A DNA stretch of 63,840 bases from Lachnospiraceae bacterium (GTDB taxonomy: Bacteria > Bacillota > Clostridia > Lachnospirales > Lachnospiraceae). The position numbers and the translations under genes are program-made. This document shows positions 18,430 through 27,519 of the stretch, piece after piece (the stretch's first letter is position 1; each line of letters opens with the position of its first letter). A model generated the notes under the pieces. The model did no database searches. It had not been told where the DNA came from and saw only the letters and a list, made by a program, of their open reading frames with translations. Location: assembly GCA_017437965.1 (NCBI GenBank), contig JAFRWN010000158.1:1-63840 (forward strand). Direction: 5' to 3'.

Positions 18430-19860
18430 ATGGCAAAAACATTGGAGGACATCCGCAAGATGATACTTGAAAACGATATCAAGATCGTTGATTTCAAGCT
18501 GACGGATGTAGACGGCAGATGGAGACATCTTTCCATTCCTGCCGAAAGGCTTACAGAAAAAACCATGACTGCAGGTATCGGTTTCGACGGTTCAAACTAT
18601 GGCTATGCACCCGTTGAGAACTCCGACATGGTATTCACCCCCGTTCTCGACTCGGCTGTTATCGACCGCTATGCCGAGATTCCCACACTCTCTATGATCG
18701 GTGACGTAAAGGTCATCTGTCTTCCCGAGAACAAACCCTTCGATCAGTATCCCAGAAACGTTGCCATACGCGCACTTGAATATATGAAGGAAACCGGCGT
18801 GGCTGACGAAATGATCATCGGACCCGAGTATGAATTCTATATTTTTGACAGCCTTCAGTATGAGGTTACCTCAGAGAACCTGTCCGTAAACATCTACACA
18901 AAGCAGGCTCACTGGGCTTCAGGCTTTGAAGACAATAACAATGGTTATCAGCTTGCACATGGTACAGGCTATCATTCAAGCCTTCCGATGGATATCAGAA
19001 ATGACCTCCGCAGCAAGATGTGCCTTGCAATGAAGGAATGGGGCATCGACGTTAAGTACCACCACCATGAAGTGGGTGGCTGCGGCCAGATGGAGATCGA
19101 AGTTGAGCTCGGAGATATGCTTACCCTTGCCGACAACACCATGTCAGCCAAATATGTAATAAAGAACGAGGCAGTTGCAGACGGATGCACAGCAACCCTG
19201 ATGCCCAAGCCCCTTGCAAACGAGGCCGGAAACGGAATGCATGTACATATGCTTCTTACCAAGGGTGGCAAGCCCGTTTTCTATGACAAGGACGGCTATG
19301 CACAGCTTTCAAAAGAAGCTCATTGGTTTATGGGCGGACTTCTGTCGCACGCAAGATCGCTCTGCGCGATCACCAACCCTTCAACCAACTCCTACAAGAG
19401 ACTGGTTCCCGGTTTTGAGGCTCCCGTTACCATCGGCTATGCAATGAGCAACCGTTCTGCAGTTATCAGAATTCCGGCATACGCAAAGAGCCCCGATGTA
19501 AAGCGCTTCGAGCTCCGCAACCCCGATGCGACCTGCAATCCTTACTATGCATACGCAGCGATCCTCATGGCAGGTCTTGACGGAATCGCAAAGAAGATCG
19601 ATCCCGCAGAACGTGGCTGGGGACCTTATGATTTCAATCTCTACACTCTTTCCGATGAAGAGAAGAAAAAGATCGAGGGACTTCCCACCTCGCTTTCCGA
19701 GGCACTTGATGCACTCGAGGCAGACCATGACTACCTGACTGCAGGCGGCGTATTCCCTGAAAGACTTCTTAAGCAGTATATTGCAAGAAGAAGAAAAGAC
19801 GTGGATGAGATCAGCAAGATTCCTCATCCTATCGAGTTTGCTAAGTATTACGATCTGTAA
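18430..19860 (+). CDS. glnA: Glutamine synthetase, type I
   Basis: 476 residues from the ATG at 18430, set by CCAGGAGGTATTTATA just upstream; an in-frame ATG 23 codons earlier lies over the promoter and is rejected. It condenses ammonia with glutamate using ATP. Motifs: GFDGSNYGYAPVENSDM, IGPEYEFYIF (metal-binding Glu), HHHEVGGCGQMEIE, NGMHVHMLL, NPSTNSYKRLVPGFEAP, RSAVIRIP and RFELRNPDATCNPYYAYAAI. All active-site blocks are intact. It has its own promoter and a strong terminator, so is monocistronic. How it is regulated is not evident; no TnrA/GlnR box was recognised. Confidence 0.96.
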   Translation: MAKTLEDIRKMILENDIKIVDFKLTDVDGRWRHLSIPAERLTEKTMTAGIGFDGSNYGYAPVENSDMVFTPVLDSAVIDRYAEIPTLSMIGDVKVICLPENKPFDQYPRNVAIRALEYMKETGVADEMIIGPEYEFYIFDSLQYEVTSENLSVNIYTKQAHWASGFEDNNNGYQLAHGTGYHSSLPMDIRNDLRSKMCLAMKEWGIDVKYHHHEVGGCGQMEIEVELGDMLTLADNTMSAKYVIKNEAVADGCTATLMPKPLANEAGNGMHVHMLLTKGGKPVFYDKDGYAQLSKEAHWFMGGLLSHARSLCAITNPSTNSYKRLVPGFEAPVTIGYAMSNRSAVIRIPAYAKSPDVKRFELRNPDATCNPYYAYAAILMAGLDGIAKKIDPAERGWGPYDFNLYTLSDEEKKKIEGLPTSLSEALDALEADHDYLTAGGVFPERLLKQYIARRRKDVDEISKIPHPIEFAKYYDL

Positions 19861-19877
19861 ACCAGTAATACCATATT

Positions 19878-19952
19878 GGGACACGAAAAAAGAAGGGATA
19901 GGATAGATTATTTGTCTATCCTATCCTTATTTTTTTGCTATTACCGTGTCCC
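19878..19952. terminator. Bidirectional terminator between glnA and the ABC operon
   Basis: The core 12-bp stem GGATAGGATAGA/TCTATCCTATCC (19896-19926), loop TTATTTG, is followed by TTATTTTTTT on the plus strand. It is nested in a second inverted repeat, GGGACACG (19878-19885) and CGTGTCCC (19945-19952). It stops glnA and probably the convergent ABC permease operon that ends at 19964. Confidence 0.9.
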
Positions 19953-19963
19953 ATTTACTGTTT

Positions 19964-21157
19964 TTATGCAGATTTTCTTCTGTCATTCAGCACTCCCAGA
20001 GCAAGAAGCACCACAGTTATTACAAGTATCAGAAGCACTCCGCCGGCGCTTCCCGTTTTTTCAAGATAATAATCCGGAGGCAGAAGGTAACGAAGTTCTT
20101 CCACGCCTTTTACCTTCGTTGCCGCATTGAAGAAAATGTTGCAGCCGAGAAGCGACACAACTGTCAGCATCGGAAGCAGCGAGCAAAGCAGTGCTTCGTT
20201 TGCAATAAGGCTTCTGAGAAGATTTGCAAGACCCGTGAGCAGAAGTATATAAACGAACACTCCTCCGAGTTCTTTGAAAAATCCGGTGACCGCGTTTCCG
20301 TTTTCCATGCCTCGCGCGATTCCGCCGATATAAAGGCAGACAAGCGCTGCAATGCCCGAAAGCAGAGCCGGAATAAATACCGTCAGTATATTGATCCATG
20401 GCCTTTCTGTATAGCCCAGAGTCTTGTAAACACCCTGCTTTTCATCTATCGCCCGAAATACCGCGCCCGACAGCGCCGCCATCATCATGAACATGGCAAG
20501 CACTCCCCTCACGGGTCGCATCAGATAAGAATTATCTGCAAGCGCATCTTCAATCGTAGTTGCTTTTTCTTCACCGTTTCCGGTATATACCACCTTGAAG
20601 GCACCGCCATCGTTAATGTAACCGTCATAGTGTTCTACAAGATACTTTTCAATATCAGCCTGCTCGGAAACAAGAGCGTTATCCTCATAGAAATTCTTGT
20701 CACGCAGGAAATTCACCAGCTTTACCCTGCCGATTTTCCTGAAGATTTCCGAGAAAATGATTTCCTTTGCAAGATCATCAAGCGTCGTCTTGGTATTCTT
20801 ATAAAGCATTACCTTCTCTTCCACATCTCCGGCAAGAAGGTCATGATAATACCCTTCCTTGAACACAAAACCGCACTCGGCCCTGTTTGTAAGCACTGCC
20901 TCACGCACATCCTGTTCGCTCTCCGCCTCATAGAAGCCTATAGTGCTCTTCCTGTTTTTAAGCACCTCTATCGACTCCCGTATTTCCTTACTTTCGTCAT
21001 AGGTGTAAAGCGCAATATCTATCGTCTGGCTGTCCTGCTTAAGAATCATCCTGAATGCAAACACTATAAGCGGCATCAGAAGCAGTATCAGCACAAATGA
21101 AGGTTTCTTCAACAGCCTTTTTATGAAAAGGCCGAAAAATGTCATCGTCCTTTTCAT
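19964..21157 (-). CDS. ABC-2 type permease
   Basis: 397 residues with an N-terminal membrane helix (about 15-37), a large extracytoplasmic domain to about residue 200, then a cluster of five or six helices (about 210-390), the ABC-2 (YhgE/LinM-like) permease plan. Near the C-terminus is LLPPDYYLEKTGSAGGVLLILVITVV. It overlaps the preceding permease by 4 nt (ATGA) and is its likely partner, with the ATPase encoded further upstream. The substrate is unknown; a lipid, peptide or antibiotic is typical of the class. Confidence 0.85.
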   Translation of the reverse strand: MKRTMTFFGLFIKRLLKKPSFVLILLLMPLIVFAFRMILKQDSQTIDIALYTYDESKEIRESIEVLKNRKSTIGFYEAESEQDVREAVLTNRAECGFVFKEGYYHDLLAGDVEEKVMLYKNTKTTLDDLAKEIIFSEIFRKIGRVKLVNFLRDKNFYEDNALVSEQADIEKYLVEHYDGYINDGGAFKVVYTGNGEEKATTIEDALADNSYLMRPVRGVLAMFMMMAALSGAVFRAIDEKQGVYKTLGYTERPWINILTVFIPALLSGIAALVCLYIGGIARGMENGNAVTGFFKELGGVFVYILLLTGLANLLRSLIANEALLCSLLPMLTVVSLLGCNIFFNAATKVKGVEELRYLLPPDYYLEKTGSAGGVLLILVITVVLLALGVLNDRRKSA

Positions 21158-22392
21158 ATTCTCTTACTCCTGTAATTCTTGATAATAAATCCCGCAAGGA
21201 AAAATCCGGCTGAAAAAGCCAGCATGATAAGAACATGCTTCATATCTATAATGCCGGCCAGGGCGTTTTCCGCCTCTTCCCTCATATATGTGGTCGGCAG
21301 AAACTTTGCCGCACGCCTTATCGCCTTCGGAAGATAAACCATCGGAAGAAGGCAGCCCGACATGTAACCCATCACTATCGTTCCGGTAAACAGAAGCAGT
21401 ATTCCGCCTATCTCGTTTGCCGCTGCCATAAAGCAGAAATATACTATGGCTCCGGAAAGCAACAGACAGGGAATGAACGAAACCAGAAGAAGCCACAGCC
21501 TTCCGGACTCATATACATCAATCTGCTCATAAGCATCCTTCGCAAAAGGAAATGCTCCTATCAGTCCGACAAATACAAGCGCAAGCATCGTTCCGAGAAG
21601 AAAGATCATAGAAACCAGCCTGATAAGTTCTTGTTTGAATATCGACACGCCGCCGACCGAAAGCTTGCGGCCGAGCTGCAGGGAATCGTTCTTTACCATG
21701 GCTCCGCAGGAAAGGCCCCAGAGGAGAATAAGCATTACCAGTGCCGAGCAGGCATAAGTCTGGGAAATCGAGGTGTCCTTCTCTCCGACTACCACAATTT
21801 TACTGAAATCATCCTCACGGAGAAGCAGCACACGGAGGTTTACCACATCCAGATCATCATCATAGCCTCCCGACAGTTCATCATGTTCCCAGTCCTTCAG
21901 AGCATCCTTCATTGCATAGCTCGAAGCCTCTGCTGTCGAAAGATATTTTTCAGCCGAATCCGCAAGCTGGACTATAATACCCAGATCATAGGCCACGCCC
22001 TCATTCTTCACATAGAGTACAGCGCCCTCGTCTTCGCCTCTTCCGATGCCTGCCATGAAATCGGTCGGGAAATCCATTACGCACTCAAGCTCACCACGTT
22101 TAAATGCGGCAAAGGCTTCCTCCCTTTCCATCGGTTCCATCGTTATCATGGCATCGGTCGACTGCATATTTCCGAGCAGTCCCTGTATAAAGTCCGAAAG
22201 CAGCGAATTTTCGCCCTCCACGACCGCTATCCTGGTCTTCGGCAGCACGCTTTCTTCATTTCTCGAGTATGCGCAGAAAAGCACGACCATTACAACAACA
22301 GCCGAAATGGCAAGAGAGCCCAGTATGAGCTGCGGAAGCTTCTTCGCTGCTCTCTTAAGCTGCAATCTCATTAACATTACCGACTGTCTCAT
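21154..22392 (-). CDS. ABC-2 type permease
   Basis: 412 residues, same topology as its neighbour: one helix near the N-terminus (about 18-42), a long external loop containing LPKTRIAVVEGENSLLSDFIQG, then six helices from about residue 215, ending in the charged tail KNYRSKRI. The two permeases are distant paralogues and probably form a heterodimer. The stop overlaps the next start (ATGA), and it begins 9 nt after the anchored protein gene. Substrate unknown. Confidence 0.85.
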   Translation of the reverse strand: MRQSVMLMRLQLKRAAKKLPQLILGSLAISAVVVMVVLFCAYSRNEESVLPKTRIAVVEGENSLLSDFIQGLLGNMQSTDAMITMEPMEREEAFAAFKRGELECVMDFPTDFMAGIGRGEDEGAVLYVKNEGVAYDLGIIVQLADSAEKYLSTAEASSYAMKDALKDWEHDELSGGYDDDLDVVNLRVLLLREDDFSKIVVVGEKDTSISQTYACSALVMLILLWGLSCGAMVKNDSLQLGRKLSVGGVSIFKQELIRLVSMIFLLGTMLALVFVGLIGAFPFAKDAYEQIDVYESGRLWLLLVSFIPCLLLSGAIVYFCFMAAANEIGGILLLFTGTIVMGYMSGCLLPMVYLPKAIRRAAKFLPTTYMREEAENALAGIIDMKHVLIMLAFSAGFFLAGFIIKNYRSKRI

Positions 22393-22401
22393 GCTTTCCT
22401 C

Positions 22402-23730
22402 CTAGATGAACTTTTTGAAAATTTCCATATATTCATCAACACGCTTCATTACCTGTTCCCTGATTTCCTCAAAGTTCTGCTTTGTGAAATCCTTTAAATC
22501 TATTACCCTGACCTTAGGATAGGTCACATCGACTTCACCCTCGGTATCACCCTTTATCGTCAGTGTCATTCCGGCAGTTGCTATCTTTTCGCCACCGTAT
22601 TCAATTTCCATGTTGTCAAACTTCATCTTGATATTTTCCTTATCGGGAACGAACTTGCCGGACGCCGTTACATTTGCTTCCGTCACTTCATCATTTCCGG
22701 AAAAATCAAGAGTGAAGCTCTTATCGGAATAATTGACCCCAAGCTTTACATCAGCCGAAAGCTTCAGCTTGTTTATATTCAACTCTCCACTTATAGTACT
22801 GTCAAACCCTGAAGAAGAGTATTCATTACTGATTTCCAGTTTTCCGTTAACCTTTACTTCCTTTACCTGCGAATCGAAGGAAAATTTCAGCTGATCGGCA
22901 GGATGGTCCTTACCGGAAAGCTCTAGCAGGAAGGAAATCCTCGCTTCATTATCATAGGTGGCACCAAGCTGTACCAGACGTCCTTCCCTGTCAATATAGG
23001 CTGTCATTTCTACCGGATCCTTCAGGTTTTTGATATCAAACCTGATTTTATAGGCATCACAGGCTTTTTCCTTACCGCCTACCGTAAAATCCTTTCTCTC
23101 TCCTGTCTTTTCCGCCTTCATTTCGGACAGGTTCTTTCTCAGTGAATCTCCGAAGGTCATGAAAGCCAGGACATCCGAGGGTGTGAGCGTGATGGTTTCC
23201 TTGAAAAAGTCATCCGAGGACAGGGCAAATATCTCACTGTCATAGACATACTGAAGCAGATTCAGTGAAACCACGGTCCATGAGCCTGAAATATTTCCGT
23301 TCACCAGATGATTCTTTATGTCGGCTTCTCCGTCAAACGATACACCGACGCCACTTGCATATTCCTCGAAACCGAGGCCGAAATCCTTTATTTCCTTAAG
23401 CCTTAAATCAGCCTGGTAGCCGAAGCGTCCGCTCTGCAGGAGCTTTATATAATCCTCAAGCCCAAGGCCCTTTATAAGCGGCGATTTTTCACCCGCCAGG
23501 CGCGAGAAGCAGTCACTGATTGCCTCTTTTACCGTATCCTCCGGAGTCAGTTCCTTCTTTTTCCCGCCCTTCGAAGCAAAAAAAATGACCAAGAAAACAA
23601 GCGCAAGAACAACAAGGCCCACAAGCACTCCTATCAGCTTTCCGAGAGGATTTTTCTTATAATTCGGTTCAAAATCCTTCACCTCATAGGTGAATTTCTT
23701 CACCTTGCCGGTGGATTCAGTCTTTGCCAT
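22402..23730 (-). CDS. Membrane-anchored extracytoplasmic protein in ABC operon
   Basis: 442 residues from the ATG at 23730, set by GGAAGGATGATT upstream. After a polar 35-residue head there is one membrane helix (LGKLIGVLVGLVVLALVFLV), then an external domain of repeated beta-strands (FSFDSQVKEVKVNGKLEISN, LSADVKLGVNY) that looks like a lipocalin/LolA-style half barrel. It sits between the ATPase and the permeases, so it is probably an accessory or substrate-delivery part of this transporter. I do not recognise a named family. Confidence 0.65.
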   Translation of the reverse strand: MAKTESTGKVKKFTYEVKDFEPNYKKNPLGKLIGVLVGLVVLALVFLVIFFASKGGKKKELTPEDTVKEAISDCFSRLAGEKSPLIKGLGLEDYIKLLQSGRFGYQADLRLKEIKDFGLGFEEYASGVGVSFDGEADIKNHLVNGNISGSWTVVSLNLLQYVYDSEIFALSSDDFFKETITLTPSDVLAFMTFGDSLRKNLSEMKAEKTGERKDFTVGGKEKACDAYKIRFDIKNLKDPVEMTAYIDREGRLVQLGATYDNEARISFLLELSGKDHPADQLKFSFDSQVKEVKVNGKLEISNEYSSSGFDSTISGELNINKLKLSADVKLGVNYSDKSFTLDFSGNDEVTEANVTASGKFVPDKENIKMKFDNMEIEYGGEKIATAGMTLTIKGDTEGEVDVTYPKVRVIDLKDFTKQNFEEIREQVMKRVDEYMEIFKKFI

Positions 23731-23734
23731 ATAA

Positions 23735-24415
23735 TCATCCTTCCGAAAGCTTTTTGAGGAGCTCTGCGCCACGAAGTTCCCTGTCTTCCTCGGTCAGAAC
23801 ACCGTTTTTCATCATAACAAGCCTGTTGCAGATGGCAAGCTCGGCCTCGTCATGGGTCGTGATCAGCACTATTCCGTCTCTTTTTTTATGCTCTTCGAGA
23901 TATTCCCTGATCTTTTCCTTACACTCAAGGTCAAGGGCAGCCGAAGGCTCATCAAGTATCAGCACTGCAGGATCATGTGCCACTGCACAACCGATACTCA
24001 CCCTCTTTTTCATACCGCCCGAAAGCCTGTCAATACGGACATCCACAAATTCATCCACGCCAAGAAGCTTAAGAACGCCATCCTTAAGTTCCTTTTCCAT
24101 GTCAAGCGCGCTGTCGCAGTACCAGAGGCGCAGGTTGTCCCTTGCGGTAAGCTCGGTGATCAGCGGATTTTCCTGGGGAACATAGCCTATTATCCCCTTG
24201 CGCTTCTTATTGTCGTTGATAAGATCCACTCCGTTGATGGAAAAGCTTCCCGAGTCAGCCTTAAGAGTACCTGCAAGGATTGACAGAAGAGTCGACTTGC
24301 CGCAGCCGTTAAGACCTGCAATCGCTATGCAGTCGCCCTTCTCTGCCTTAAGGTTCACGCCTTTTAATATCTCACGCTTTCCGTAGCTTTTATGAATGTC
24401 CTTTATTTCAAGCAT
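23735..24415 (-). CDS. ABC transporter ATP-binding protein
   Basis: 226 residues with a full nucleotide-binding domain: Walker A GLNGCGKST (about 35-43), Q-loop PQENPL, signature LSGGMKKR, Walker B AVLILDEPSAALD and switch His in ITTHDEAE. It energises the two ABC-2 permeases downstream. The stop codon is 4 nt before the start of the anchored protein, whose ribosome site lies in its last codons. Confidence 0.94.
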   Translation of the reverse strand: MLEIKDIHKSYGKREILKGVNLKAEKGDCIAIAGLNGCGKSTLLSILAGTLKADSGSFSINGVDLINDNKKRKGIIGYVPQENPLITELTARDNLRLWYCDSALDMEKELKDGVLKLLGVDEFVDVRIDRLSGGMKKRVSIGCAVAHDPAVLILDEPSAALDLECKEKIREYLEEHKKRDGIVLITTHDEAELAICNRLVMMKNGVLTEEDRELRGAELLKKLSEG

Positions 24416-24425
24416 CCGGCACCTC

Positions 24426-24533
24426 TTAATTACCTACGATAGCCGCTACCGTGGTAAGTACCATTGCAGCCACAAGAATAAGAGCTATTATCATTACGAT
24501 CCTTTTCTGGGTCTTTTTGTTGAAGAAATTCAT
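24426..24533 (-). CDS. 35-residue single-pass membrane peptide
   Basis: A short gene with a strong ribosome site (AAGGAAGGTG, 7 nt before the ATG at 24533), between nth and the ABC ATPase. The peptide starts MNFFNKKTQKRIVMIIA, then has a hydrophobic helix to residue about 33 and ends IVGN. Basic residues before the helix predict an N-in orientation. Short proteins of this MxFFxKKxxxRI type recur in Clostridia. Function unknown; a subunit or regulator of the neighbouring transporter is possible. Confidence 0.75.
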   Translation of the reverse strand: MNFFNKKTQKRIVMIIALILVAAMVLTTVAAIVGN

Positions 24534-24552
24534 GTGTACACCTTCCTTTGTT

Positions 24553-25191
24553 TTATTTTTTGTTACATAAATCCTTTAAGAAACATTCCTCACACTTCGG
24601 GCTTCTTGCGGTACATACAGCCCTTCCGTGTGCGATTATCTGGAGATTCCACAGGGTCCAGCGATCCTTCGGAAGCACCTTGTACAGTTCAAACTCAACC
24701 TTTACAGGGTCAGTTTCTTTTGTCAGCCCGAGCCTCCTTGAAACCCTGCCGACATGCGTATCGACAACTATGCTGTCGATTCCGAAAATGTTTCCGCGTA
24801 TGACATTTGCGGTCTTTCTGCCTACTCCCGGAAGTTTTGTCAGAAGATCGATGTCAGACGGCACCTCTCCTCCATATTCCTCAAGAAGCATTTTTGCCGA
24901 AGCAATTATATTCTTTGCCTTGTTATGGTAGAAACCCGTGGAACGTATGTCCTGTTCGAGTTCTGTAAGATCCGCAGCGGCAAAGCTTTCAAGCGTCGGG
25001 TATTTTTTGTAAAGCGTTCTGCCTACAAGATTTACCCTCTCGTCCGTACACTGCGCGGACATTATGGTCGAAAACAGCAGTTCGTAGGGCTTTTCATGTT
25101 CCAGATAGGTCACAAGAGAGGTACCATAATGCTCATCAAGCCTTTTCAGTATCTCATTTATCCTCGCTTTTTCCTTTTTACTTACTGCCAT
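24553..25191 (-). CDS. nth: Endonuclease III
   Basis: 212 residues; a DNA glycosylase/AP lyase for oxidised pyrimidines. It has the helix-hairpin-helix LPGVGRKTANVI, whose Lys is the catalytic lysine, and the catalytic Asp in VVDTHVGRVSRRLGL. The C-terminal [4Fe-4S] ligands follow C-x6-C-x2-C-x5-C (CTARSPKCEECFLKDLC). It sits 12 nt after the GH13 gene and 19 nt before the 35-residue peptide gene, in one operon. Confidence 0.96.
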   Translation of the reverse strand: MAVSKKEKARINEILKRLDEHYGTSLVTYLEHEKPYELLFSTIMSAQCTDERVNLVGRTLYKKYPTLESFAAADLTELEQDIRSTGFYHNKAKNIIASAKMLLEEYGGEVPSDIDLLTKLPGVGRKTANVIRGNIFGIDSIVVDTHVGRVSRRLGLTKETDPVKVEFELYKVLPKDRWTLWNLQIIAHGRAVCTARSPKCEECFLKDLCNKK

Positions 25192-25203
25192 CTTCTCTCC
25201 ATA

Positions 25204-27336
25204 TCAGATAGTTATTATCCTTAGCGGAACATTTTTCATTATAATTGCGGAAAACGGAGGCAGGTTGTAATGCACAAATCCGTCGTCCGAAGCGTACTGC
25301 CTTGCATCAAGTGCAAAGAAGTCAATATTGGTATATATCAGGCTGACAAGCATTTCGTTTTCCGTAATACCGGCCTGCCAAATGGGTATCGACACATTTC
25401 TGTAGTCATCATTGTTGTTGAAGCTGATGATGAACTTGTCCTCATCGTCAAAGCGTCCGAAGGAGAAAAGCCCGGGACCATCATAAAGAATCTTGCAGCT
25501 TCCGGTCCTTAAGGCCTTGTACATCTTGTGGATCTTTATGATTTCCTTATGGAACCTTATCATCTCCTGATCTTCCCTGCCCCATGGATAGGTTCTTCTG
25601 TCGTCAGGATCGGTCCAGCCGCACATACCCGCCTCGTCACCATAGTAAACCGTCGGTGCACCGGGCCAGGTCATCTGGAATATTACCGCCTCCCTCATGA
25701 CAGCCTTGTTGATTCCCTTCTCGGCCGCCTCAGGCCCGAGTGTTTCGATTCTTCCGGGTGTCCTGTTTGTCCTTGTAAGGAAACGGCTGTGGTCATGGTT
25801 CGAAAGTTCGTTCATCGAAACTAAAAGCGATGAGGTCTGGTATCTGGTCATATTATAGATCAGCGATTCCGAAAAAGCCTTGGCATTGTTTAAAAGGTCC
25901 GGTCTCGCATAATCACTGTGCTTTTCCATTCCGGTAAAGAACCATGTAACCGGCTCCATGAACGCGTCATAGTTCATTACGGTATCCCACTGGTCGCCCT
26001 TAAGCCACTCATAAGGATCACCGTAGTGCTCGGCAAGTATGATGGCATCCGGGTTTGCTGTCTTTACATTTCTCCTGAATTCAGCCCAGAACTTATGGTT
26101 GAAGGCCGCACTATGTCCGAGATCCGCTGCCACGTCAAGTCTCCAGCCATCGCAGTTATAGGGCGGTGAAACCCACTTTCTCGCAATGCCCATGATATAG
26201 TCGTAGAGCTTCTTCGAGCCTTCATAGTTAAGCTTCGGCAGGGTATCGTTGCCCCACCAGCCGTCATATGAAGTATTGTTCGGCCAGCCGTTTTCGTCAT
26301 TGAAAGTAAAATAACTGCAGTAAGGGCTGTCCGCCGACTCAAATGCACCATCCGGGAAGCCGTCCACGTCGGAATATATATGCTCCCTGTCCATCCACTT
26401 ATTGAAGGAACCACAGTGGTTGAACACTCCGTCGAGTATTATCTTCATTCCTCTTTTGTGGATTTCTTTTACAAGCTCGATAAAAAGCTCGTCGGTAAGC
26501 TTCCTGTTTTCGGGATCCGTCACTGCATCCTTATAGGCTGTCGCATGGGAATTATCGAGATCGCCCTCTTTAAGCAGCTCGCCTCTTCGTCTTTTGATGA
26601 TTCCGAAGTGGGGATCGATATTGTCATAGTCCTGCGCATCATATTTATGGTTCGAGGGCGAAACGAAGATGGGGTTCAAATAGATCACTTCAACTCCAAG
26701 CTCCTGCAGGTAATTCAGCTTTGCCCTTATTCCCGCAAGGTCTCCGCCGTAGAACTCGCGCACATCCATGGCCTGGGGATAACGCTCCCACTGGTCCACA
26801 TGCCTGATATGCTCACCAAGATAGGCATATTCTCCCGTCAGTACATCATTTGTCGGATCTGCATTGTAAAAACGGTCAACATATATCTGATAAACAACCG
26901 CTCCCTTCGCCCAGTCCGGAGTCTTGAAGCCCGGTGTGATCAGAAAATCATAGGCAGGCTCATGGTTATCCTTGATTCCGGTACGATCATAAATATAGGT
27001 CAGACCGCCGGATCTGAGCTCGAACCAGTAATGGACAGGCTTGTCGGAAAGCTTTAAATCATAAAAATAATAATCGAACATGTCATCGAAATTATTATAT
27101 TCATTTACCATCACAAATGGTGTACCGTCAACAAAAAGCTTTACCGACCTGGCGCCCTTTCTGTAAGTCCTTATCCTTATCCTGACCACATCATAGGGAT
27201 TCGGCTCGGAGGGGGAACGGAACATTTCGGTACCGTCCGAATAAACCGCCTCGGGCACAAATGACTTTACTGACAAATACTTCTTAAGCAGCTGCTTCTG
27301 TTTTTTTTCCGTATGTTTCTGATAATTATCAAGCAT
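25204..27336 (-). CDS. GH13 alpha-glucanase (neopullulanase/cyclomaltodextrinase type)
   Basis: 710 residues. An N-terminal beta-sandwich (about 45-125, CBM34-like) is followed by a GH13 barrel. Conserved regions: DGVFNH (302-307), GWRLDVA with nucleophile Asp401, ILAEHYG with acid/base Glu436, and NHD at 513-515 with Asp515. A C-terminal beta domain follows. No signal peptide, so it is a cytosolic enzyme that would cut maltodextrins, cyclodextrins or pullulan fragments. It is the first gene of an operon running into nth and the ABC genes, with its own promoter and a leader hairpin. The exact subfamily cannot be fixed by eye. Confidence 0.9.
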   Translation of the reverse strand: MLDNYQKHTEKKQKQLLKKYLSVKSFVPEAVYSDGTEMFRSPSEPNPYDVVRIRIRTYRKGARSVKLFVDGTPFVMVNEYNNFDDMFDYYFYDLKLSDKPVHYWFELRSGGLTYIYDRTGIKDNHEPAYDFLITPGFKTPDWAKGAVVYQIYVDRFYNADPTNDVLTGEYAYLGEHIRHVDQWERYPQAMDVREFYGGDLAGIRAKLNYLQELGVEVIYLNPIFVSPSNHKYDAQDYDNIDPHFGIIKRRRGELLKEGDLDNSHATAYKDAVTDPENRKLTDELFIELVKEIHKRGMKIILDGVFNHCGSFNKWMDREHIYSDVDGFPDGAFESADSPYCSYFTFNDENGWPNNTSYDGWWGNDTLPKLNYEGSKKLYDYIMGIARKWVSPPYNCDGWRLDVAADLGHSAAFNHKFWAEFRRNVKTANPDAIILAEHYGDPYEWLKGDQWDTVMNYDAFMEPVTWFFTGMEKHSDYARPDLLNNAKAFSESLIYNMTRYQTSSLLVSMNELSNHDHSRFLTRTNRTPGRIETLGPEAAEKGINKAVMREAVIFQMTWPGAPTVYYGDEAGMCGWTDPDDRRTYPWGREDQEMIRFHKEIIKIHKMYKALRTGSCKILYDGPGLFSFGRFDDEDKFIISFNNNDDYRNVSIPIWQAGITENEMLVSLIYTNIDFFALDARQYASDDGFVHYNLPPFSAIIMKNVPLRIITI

Positions 27337-27359
27337 TTTAATCTCTCGTCAGCGTAAAT

Positions 27360-27395
27360 TAAAAATATCCGTATGGAAAAAGCCCATACGGATAT
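27360..27395 (-). terminator. Leader hairpin with T-run upstream of GH13 gene (candidate attenuator)
   Basis: A perfect 12-bp stem ATATCCGTATGG/CCATACGGATAT (7-nt loop) followed on the minus strand by TTTTTAATTT. It lies within the first nucleotides of the transcript predicted from the promoter at 27397-27425 and 24 nt before the start codon, so it would act on the GH13 message itself. Confidence 0.6.
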
Positions 27396-27396
27396 A

Positions 27397-27425
27397 ATTA
27401 TATAATATTTTTTTGGATTTTGCAA
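27397..27425 (-). promoter_or_regulatory. Promoter of GH13-nth-ABC operon
   Basis: Minus-strand TTGCAA (27425-27420) and perfect TATAAT (27402-27397), 17-nt spacer. Confidence 0.75.
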
Positions 27426-27448
27426 TGCTTAACGTAAAACTATGCTCA

Positions 27449-27478
27449 TTGACAAATTGCATTTTTCTCATATATATG
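27449..27478 (+). promoter_or_regulatory. Promoter of DHH-TIR operon
   Basis: Perfect TTGACA at 27449-27454 with TATATA/TATATG boxes 16-18 nt downstream; ribosome site GGAGG follows before the ATG at 27520. Confidence 0.65.
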
Positions 27479-27519
27479 TTATACTTGATTGTTGTATCCC
27501 ATAAAAACGGAGGTAAGAA

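Noticed and set aside
19946..21100. Long plus-strand frame of 384 codons opposite the ABC permease
   Set aside because: His/Arg-rich antisense of a clear permease; no start signal, and the permease frame has helices and overlap coupling.
21235..22374. Plus-strand frame of 379 codons opposite the second ABC permease
   Set aside because: Antisense shadow; low-quality composition and no RBS.
26380..27057. Plus-strand frame of 225 codons inside the GH13 gene
   Set aside because: Antisense of the conserved GH13 N-terminal and region I; the GH13 catalytic residues fix the real strand.
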